From contig NQMI01000083.1 in NCBI GenBank assembly GCA_002270565.1, forward strand, positions 1 to 64,000: a stretch of DNA of 64,000 nucleotides. The letters are read 5' to 3'. How positions within the stretch are numbered: the first letter of the stretch is position 1; each line of letters begins with the position of its first letter. Positions 60,303 through 64,000 of this stretch are shown here, piece by piece. The position numbers and the translations under genes are program-made. Under the pieces are notes generated by a model. It saw only the letters and a list, made by a program, of their open reading frames with translations, did no database searches and was not told the DNA's origin. This DNA is from Stenocarpella maydis. Its lineage: Eukaryota > Ascomycota > Sordariomycetes > Diaporthales > Diaporthaceae.

Positions 60303-60800
60303 TTAGGTGTCAAGCCTCTCGTACCTTCTAAGCGCCCGCTTCTCTTCATCCCCCTTGTGCATCTTGCTGAGATACTCCTTGAAATCCTGGGACAGCGCGA
60401 CAACCGATCTCAAGTGCTCATCAGTCAACAAGATCTTGCCCTCTTCGTCTCTCTCATCCTCGTACTCCGCAAGGAAGACGGCAGTCTGGAAGGCTGATGG
60501 ATTCGTTAAACCTTTCTCCCTGTTCTTGAAAGCATGTGATGGAATTGGTTGGACTTACCATTGCGTATTTCCCTCCCATTCAACTTGACTGAACGGACTT
60601 CATTGCCTCTGATATAGTCTTTCGCGTCCACACTGACGCGCATGAACTTGCCGCGCTCCTTGGTCAGCTTCTGCATGAACGTCATCCAGACCTATTGTCT
60701 TTCATCGTCTGTGAAGTCCGAATAGAAGAGCTTCACATGGATTCGTGATATGAAAGCATCCTTCGACGCATGTCAGTTCGTGGTCTCTTATCACAGGCAT
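60303..60800 (-). pseudogene. C-terminal stump of an AAA+ ATPase
   Basis: Two exons on the minus strand, about 60800-60559 and 60493-60303, with a good intron (GTAAGT donor, ATCAG acceptor). The sequence reads DAFISRIHVKLFY, a stop, VWMTFMQKLTKERGKFMRV, NGREIRN joined to AFQTAVFLAEYE, and ends RALRRYERLDT. This is the lid and C-terminal part of a fungal AAA ATPase family common in Pezizomycotina. The Walker motifs and everything before the arginine-finger region are absent. In-frame stops: TAG at 60694-60692 (fits CAG) and TGA at 60775-60773 (fits CGA in a TTNR motif). Upstream similarity fades by about 60800, next to the ankyrin reading frame at 60808. It cannot make an active ATPase. Confidence 0.8.
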
Positions 60801-60807
60801 TCTGTAG

Positions 60808-61782
60808 ATGGACGACGTCATACATCAAATGCTCCGATCCTGTTGGTGGTTAGGAACAAGACCATCTGAAGATGGCGCCGGAAAGGGAAGCAATTGCGAG
60901 ATTTTCCTGCCCAACTATACACTTGACCTTTCTGCCATAGATTACACAGGTGCGAACGCACTCGTCCTGGCAGTTAACAAAGACATGCCCACAGTAGTTC
61001 GCCGCATTCTGGAAAGCCGCGAGGACTTGCTTAATTCCCATGATGGCACAGGCCGGACACCACTCTCATGGGCAGCGGAAAGAAACTTAAGCATGGACTC
61101 AGCTAAAGTGCTTCTAGGGTATGAGAACACGCAGGCGGAGCTCATGGACGAAAGTGGTCTCGCGCCGATAGATAATATTTTTCAAACCCCGTGGGTCTAT
61201 GAAAGGCACCCGTTGGTCCGTGAAAGGCACTCAGATATCTTCTCGCTACTGCCGCGGATGGTGTGGTCACTGCATCGCGGAATCAACAGACTTGATCGCC
61301 ATGGATGTTCGCTACTGCTCGCTATGATCGATAGTTCCTGGCATTTGAAAATGCCACCTGGCTTTGAGGGCCTCGGCATGCTCTTCAACACTTCTGAGGA
61401 AGCCTGCCTGATGGCCAAAGAATCAACCTCTAGCTTCAGGCAAGCGCTTAGTGCTCTATCCTCATCGGTTGCCCAGGTACGCTCCTCCACCTGCAGGTGC
61501 GGTGTCGGTGCAATTTTGATTTCCATGGAGTCCGTAGCCATGACCAAGGTCTTATTGGATCTCTTTCCTGATCTTGTCAATGACAAACTCTCCGACGGAG
61601 TCTCGACCTTGGACTCGGCGAGCTGCATCCTTGATCAAGACCGTCGACAATCCATGGTCGACCTTATCCTCAGCAAGAATCTGACTATCAAAACCTACCA
61701 GACTGGTATTCCAGAATTCGGCACTAGGGATGCGATAGGGGAGAAGCACGGGGTTTATCGAGAGTACATCATTCAGCGGTAA
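60808..61782 (+). CDS. Ankyrin-repeat protein
   Basis: Single open frame of 324 codons. Ankyrin-type units are visible at DYTGANALVLAVNKDMPTVV with RRILESREDLLN, and at DGTGRTPLSWAAERN with SAKVLLGYE; further weak units occur near NRLDRHGCSLLLAMI and KVLLDLFPDLVNDKLSDGVSTLDSA. Ankyrin repeats bind other proteins. Fungal genomes hold many, often in accessory regions. The ATG at 60808 is in a weak context, and the gene begins right where the AAA ATPase stump ends on the other strand, so the N-terminus could be missing or created by rearrangement. No effector domain (NACHT, F-box) is seen, so it may be a fragment of a larger protein. Confidence 0.65.
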   Translation: MDDVIHQMLRSCWWLGTRPSEDGAGKGSNCEIFLPNYTLDLSAIDYTGANALVLAVNKDMPTVVRRILESREDLLNSHDGTGRTPLSWAAERNLSMDSAKVLLGYENTQAELMDESGLAPIDNIFQTPWVYERHPLVRERHSDIFSLLPRMVWSLHRGINRLDRHGCSLLLAMIDSSWHLKMPPGFEGLGMLFNTSEEACLMAKESTSSFRQALSALSSSVAQVRSSTCRCGVGAILISMESVAMTKVLLDLFPDLVNDKLSDGVSTLDSASCILDQDRRQSMVDLILSKNLTIKTYQTGIPEFGTRDAIGEKHGVYREYIIQR

Positions 61783-62271
61783 AGATTGACACTGAGTGGT
61801 CCATGTTCGAAGAAACGTTTGAGGAGAAGCAACAGCACGAGCGCTGATAGATTGAGCACGGGAGACGCGGTGTTACTTCAAACAACAAGTAGATGAGAGG
61901 GAGCAACAGAATTACGGACCAGGAGGAGCAAGTGGGTATAGCAACAAGAGGCAAGGGCCCAGGCCACAATAAAAGCAAGTATAATCAAGGGACCGTTCTG
62001 CATCAAGCATCCGGTAATTCAGAGAATAAGTAATCCAGGGTGGGGGTTTAGAACTATCATTATAATAACCACTATTCATTGTTTAAACCTTGCATCATGA
62101 ATTAATTGTCTATCATCCAAACCAATTGTTTTTGTCCCTGGGGGGCAACTATTATTTGTTCCTACTAAGAAGAGGAACTCAAAGAATACAACTGGTCTAT
62201 AATAACCACTATAAGAATTACCAAGTTATTATAGTAACTACTGCGGTTACTGTTAATGGTCAGACTTGTTA
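61783..62271. other. A/T-rich spacer with a 15-bp direct repeat
   Basis: Moderately AT-rich. The 15-bp word TATAATAACCACTAT occurs exactly at 62061-62075 and 62198-62212. The right end contains the inverted-looking words ATAGTAACTACTGCGGTTACT. It could be the remains of a small mobile element, but no ends or target duplication were found. Confidence 0.45.
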
Positions 62272-63186
62272 TCAAGTAGCAACTTCCAACTTGACCTCGA
62301 AACCTTGTGGTCCCACCAACGGTTCCTGGACGAGACCAAGGCCCTGGGCCATGGTGTAGAAGATGAACTCGGGCTGAGGGCTGAGGGCTAGATACACTCG
62401 GGTGCCCCTGGGCTTCAGGCGGCTCCCTCAAGGCGAGCAGCACCTGTGGCTTGACCAGATGCACAGGCTCCATGTACCCTTCCCCATCAACCTGGACGCG
62501 CCGGTACGTCAGCGCCGGCGCCACCACGCACAGCCTCGTGACCCCCTCCCCGACCGCGCCGCGGCCCAGGCGCTGCTCGATGCCGTCCAGGGGCGCGCAG
62601 ACCCGCAGCGCCGCCTCGCTGTGGTAAAAGTCCTCCATGCCCTGCTGCGAGAAGACGTACTGCAGCAGGAAGCGCCAGATGAAGGCCCTCCAGATGTCGA
62701 TGCAGTCCGTATAGGGGTTCGCGGCGGCCACCTGGAGCTCCGCGTTTGTGCTGATGGCCGTCCGGAACGCCTTTGCGGAGCCCTCGCTCCTCATGAGCCC
62801 CGTGACGCGGTTCTTGAATGTCTCATCCTCCGGGTGCTGCTTGATGAAGCCGCGCATGGGCACGAGGAACGCGTCGATGGCCTTCTCGATTGCGGCGTAG
62901 AGCTGGGGGGGGGGGGCTTCGCTTAGCACTCGCTGGCCCCCCGTCCGGGGGGGGGGGCACGTCTGGACGTACGTACCGTGAGGACCTGGTCGGGCCCCAG
63001 CTGCCCTATGCCATCCACTCCTCTGGTGGCTATCATGAGCTGGGCCAGCTCCATTGCCTGGTGCTGCCAGTCTCGCAGCTCTTCCTTGACGACATCGAGC
63101 TCGATTATCAGCGCTTCGTTGCGCTTCTTCAGGTCCGCGTCGTCCACCGCGACGTTCTGTTGGCTCTCATCACGCGGCTACGACAT
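62272..63186 (-). pseudogene. Broken gene of unknown family: early TAG and a frameshift
   Basis: The minus strand encodes a helical protein with one intron (62976-62903, GTACGT..CCCAG). From ATG 63186 it reads Met-Ser-stop-PRDESQQNVAVDDADL, then KKRNEALIIELDVVKEELRDW; the third codon is TAG (63180-63178), which fits CAG. After the intron come IEKAIDAFLVPMRGFIKQH, WRAFIWRFLLQYVF and YMEPVHLVKPQVLLAL. Near 62,415-62,435 coding shifts by one base: the other frame continues RLKPRGTRVYLALSPQPEF and ends GPQGFEVKLEVAT at TGA 62274-62272. Both parts look strongly coding. The TAG could instead be the AG end of a 5' intron with an unseen first exon, but the frameshift still breaks the gene. Long G-runs near 62905 and 62948 lie in or at the edge of the intron. 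The family was not recognised. Confidence 0.65.
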
Positions 63187-64000
63187 TGTAACCGACAAAA
63201 TCCAAGCTTGGTCTCAGTCAGTAGGCATGAAAACTGTGAGGGAAATGTCGCCGTGCGTGCACGCAGATTCGGGGGTTATCCCCCAAGGCAGAATTTAAGA
63301 CACGGAACGCCCATCTGTTTTCAGAACCCCAGAGGTATTCTGTGGGTAGTTGGTCAGACATGGAAAGAAAACAAAGGAGGAAGGTTGGTCGTGCCCCCAT
63401 TCCGGAAGCATTATTAATTCTACAATTTGATATTCTGAATTCAGGAAACTGTGAGGACGTTTGATTGCGGTCTCAAATTTAATATTTATCATTGAGCAAC
63501 CGGCACTGATTTCTCTTATCTCGTGACAATCACGTACAAGTACGCAAACCATTGTGCATCTAATTTTTCTTTTCTTTTGCTCATCAGGATTTACGTTCGT
63601 GTAGATAGTAGATATCCATGAGATTGGGTCTTCATATTGGGACGGGTCTCATGCCCATCCATATCCGTACCTTCATAGTTAGGGCACCTATAGATGCGAG
63701 AGACACATTACAATGTTCTCAGCAACTCGGTATAAACCCTGTGGACTAGCTCACAAGACGACGGCCCGCTATTAGCAAGATGGGTAAGTTCCCTTCTGAG
63801 CTGAACCTATGACCTTCGTTCGGGTCACCACCACATATGTGTCTGCGCCCCCCCTTCCCCCGCCGGGGAAATGGGACCTAGCAGCCAGGGACAATGCCCA
63901 CGGCTCGCAGGAAAAGAGATGTCAATGCCCGTTCCCCATGACACTAAGCGCGGACGGCACCACCGTGCAATAGGCGCTGTCAACCTTCTGGGCCGCTCGC
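63187..64000. other. Right edge; possible start of another gene
   Basis: Mostly unassigned. At 63780 the sequence AAGATGG is followed at once by a perfect GTAAGT donor. An intron right after the start codon is typical of fungal translation-related genes such as ribosomal proteins, but the second exon was not identified before the window ends, so this is only a possibility. Confidence 0.3.

Noticed and set aside
62061..62212. Two copies of a 15-bp word as ends of a small transposon
   Set aside because: They are direct repeats without inverted ends, target duplication or an internal pattern.
63780..63789. ATGG followed directly by GTAAGT, possible ribosomal-protein or elongation-factor gene start
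   Set aside because: The second exon is not identifiable before the window ends; kept only as a remark.

Overview
The window is nuclear DNA of a filamentous ascomycete (Pezizomycotina, most likely a plant-associated Sordariomycete). The signs are short 50-125 bp GT..AG introns with CTAAC/CTGAC branch points, a cutinase, two Pth11-like fungal rhodopsin-type membrane proteins, a KipA/Tea2-type kinesin, and AT-rich tracts that look like repeat-induced point mutation (RIP) of transposons. No tRNA, rRNA or CRISPR was recognised. The species cannot be named from the sequence alone.

Left part (1-35 kb). An AT-rich RIP-like block (1-1130) is followed by a four-exon cutinase, a 14-TM-type MFS transporter, a small CC-x-PN cysteine protein interrupted by a TAG, a relic of an FAD-binding enzyme, an STK19 homologue, a 7-kb stretch without recognisable genes but rich in microsatellites, a kinesin-7, the 3' exon of a small membrane protein, a SET-domain protein with a signal-peptide-like start, a type II membrane glycosyltransferase-like protein, and an ER protein disulfide isomerase homologue with unusual active sites and an 8-nt microexon. 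Most of these are housekeeping or cell-biology genes, widely spaced.

Right part (36-64 kb) looks accessory. It holds two Pth11-like receptors, a secreted DPBB-like protein, a Fungal_trans_2-type regulator, a short-chain dehydrogenase with a frame conflict, a Lys/Asp/Asn-repeat protein, a divergent SNF2-like ATPase, a complete but RIP-degraded 1,851-bp Fot1/pogo-type transposon with 40-bp inverted repeats and a TA target duplication, a small conserved-looking protein, the C-terminal stump of an AAA+ ATPase fused against an ankyrin-repeat gene, and a second broken gene with an early TAG and a frameshift.

No operon-like or obviously co-operating system is visible. The strongest unusual signals are the PDI with WCRHC and glutaredoxin-like CPYC sites, the enrichment of the palindrome TACCTAGGTA between genes, and a recurring pattern of TAG stops that fit CAG-to-TAG (CpA to TpA) mutation in genes outside the transposon. 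Exon limits were inferred by reading splice signals and keeping the frame. Gene family names come from motif recognition, not database searches.
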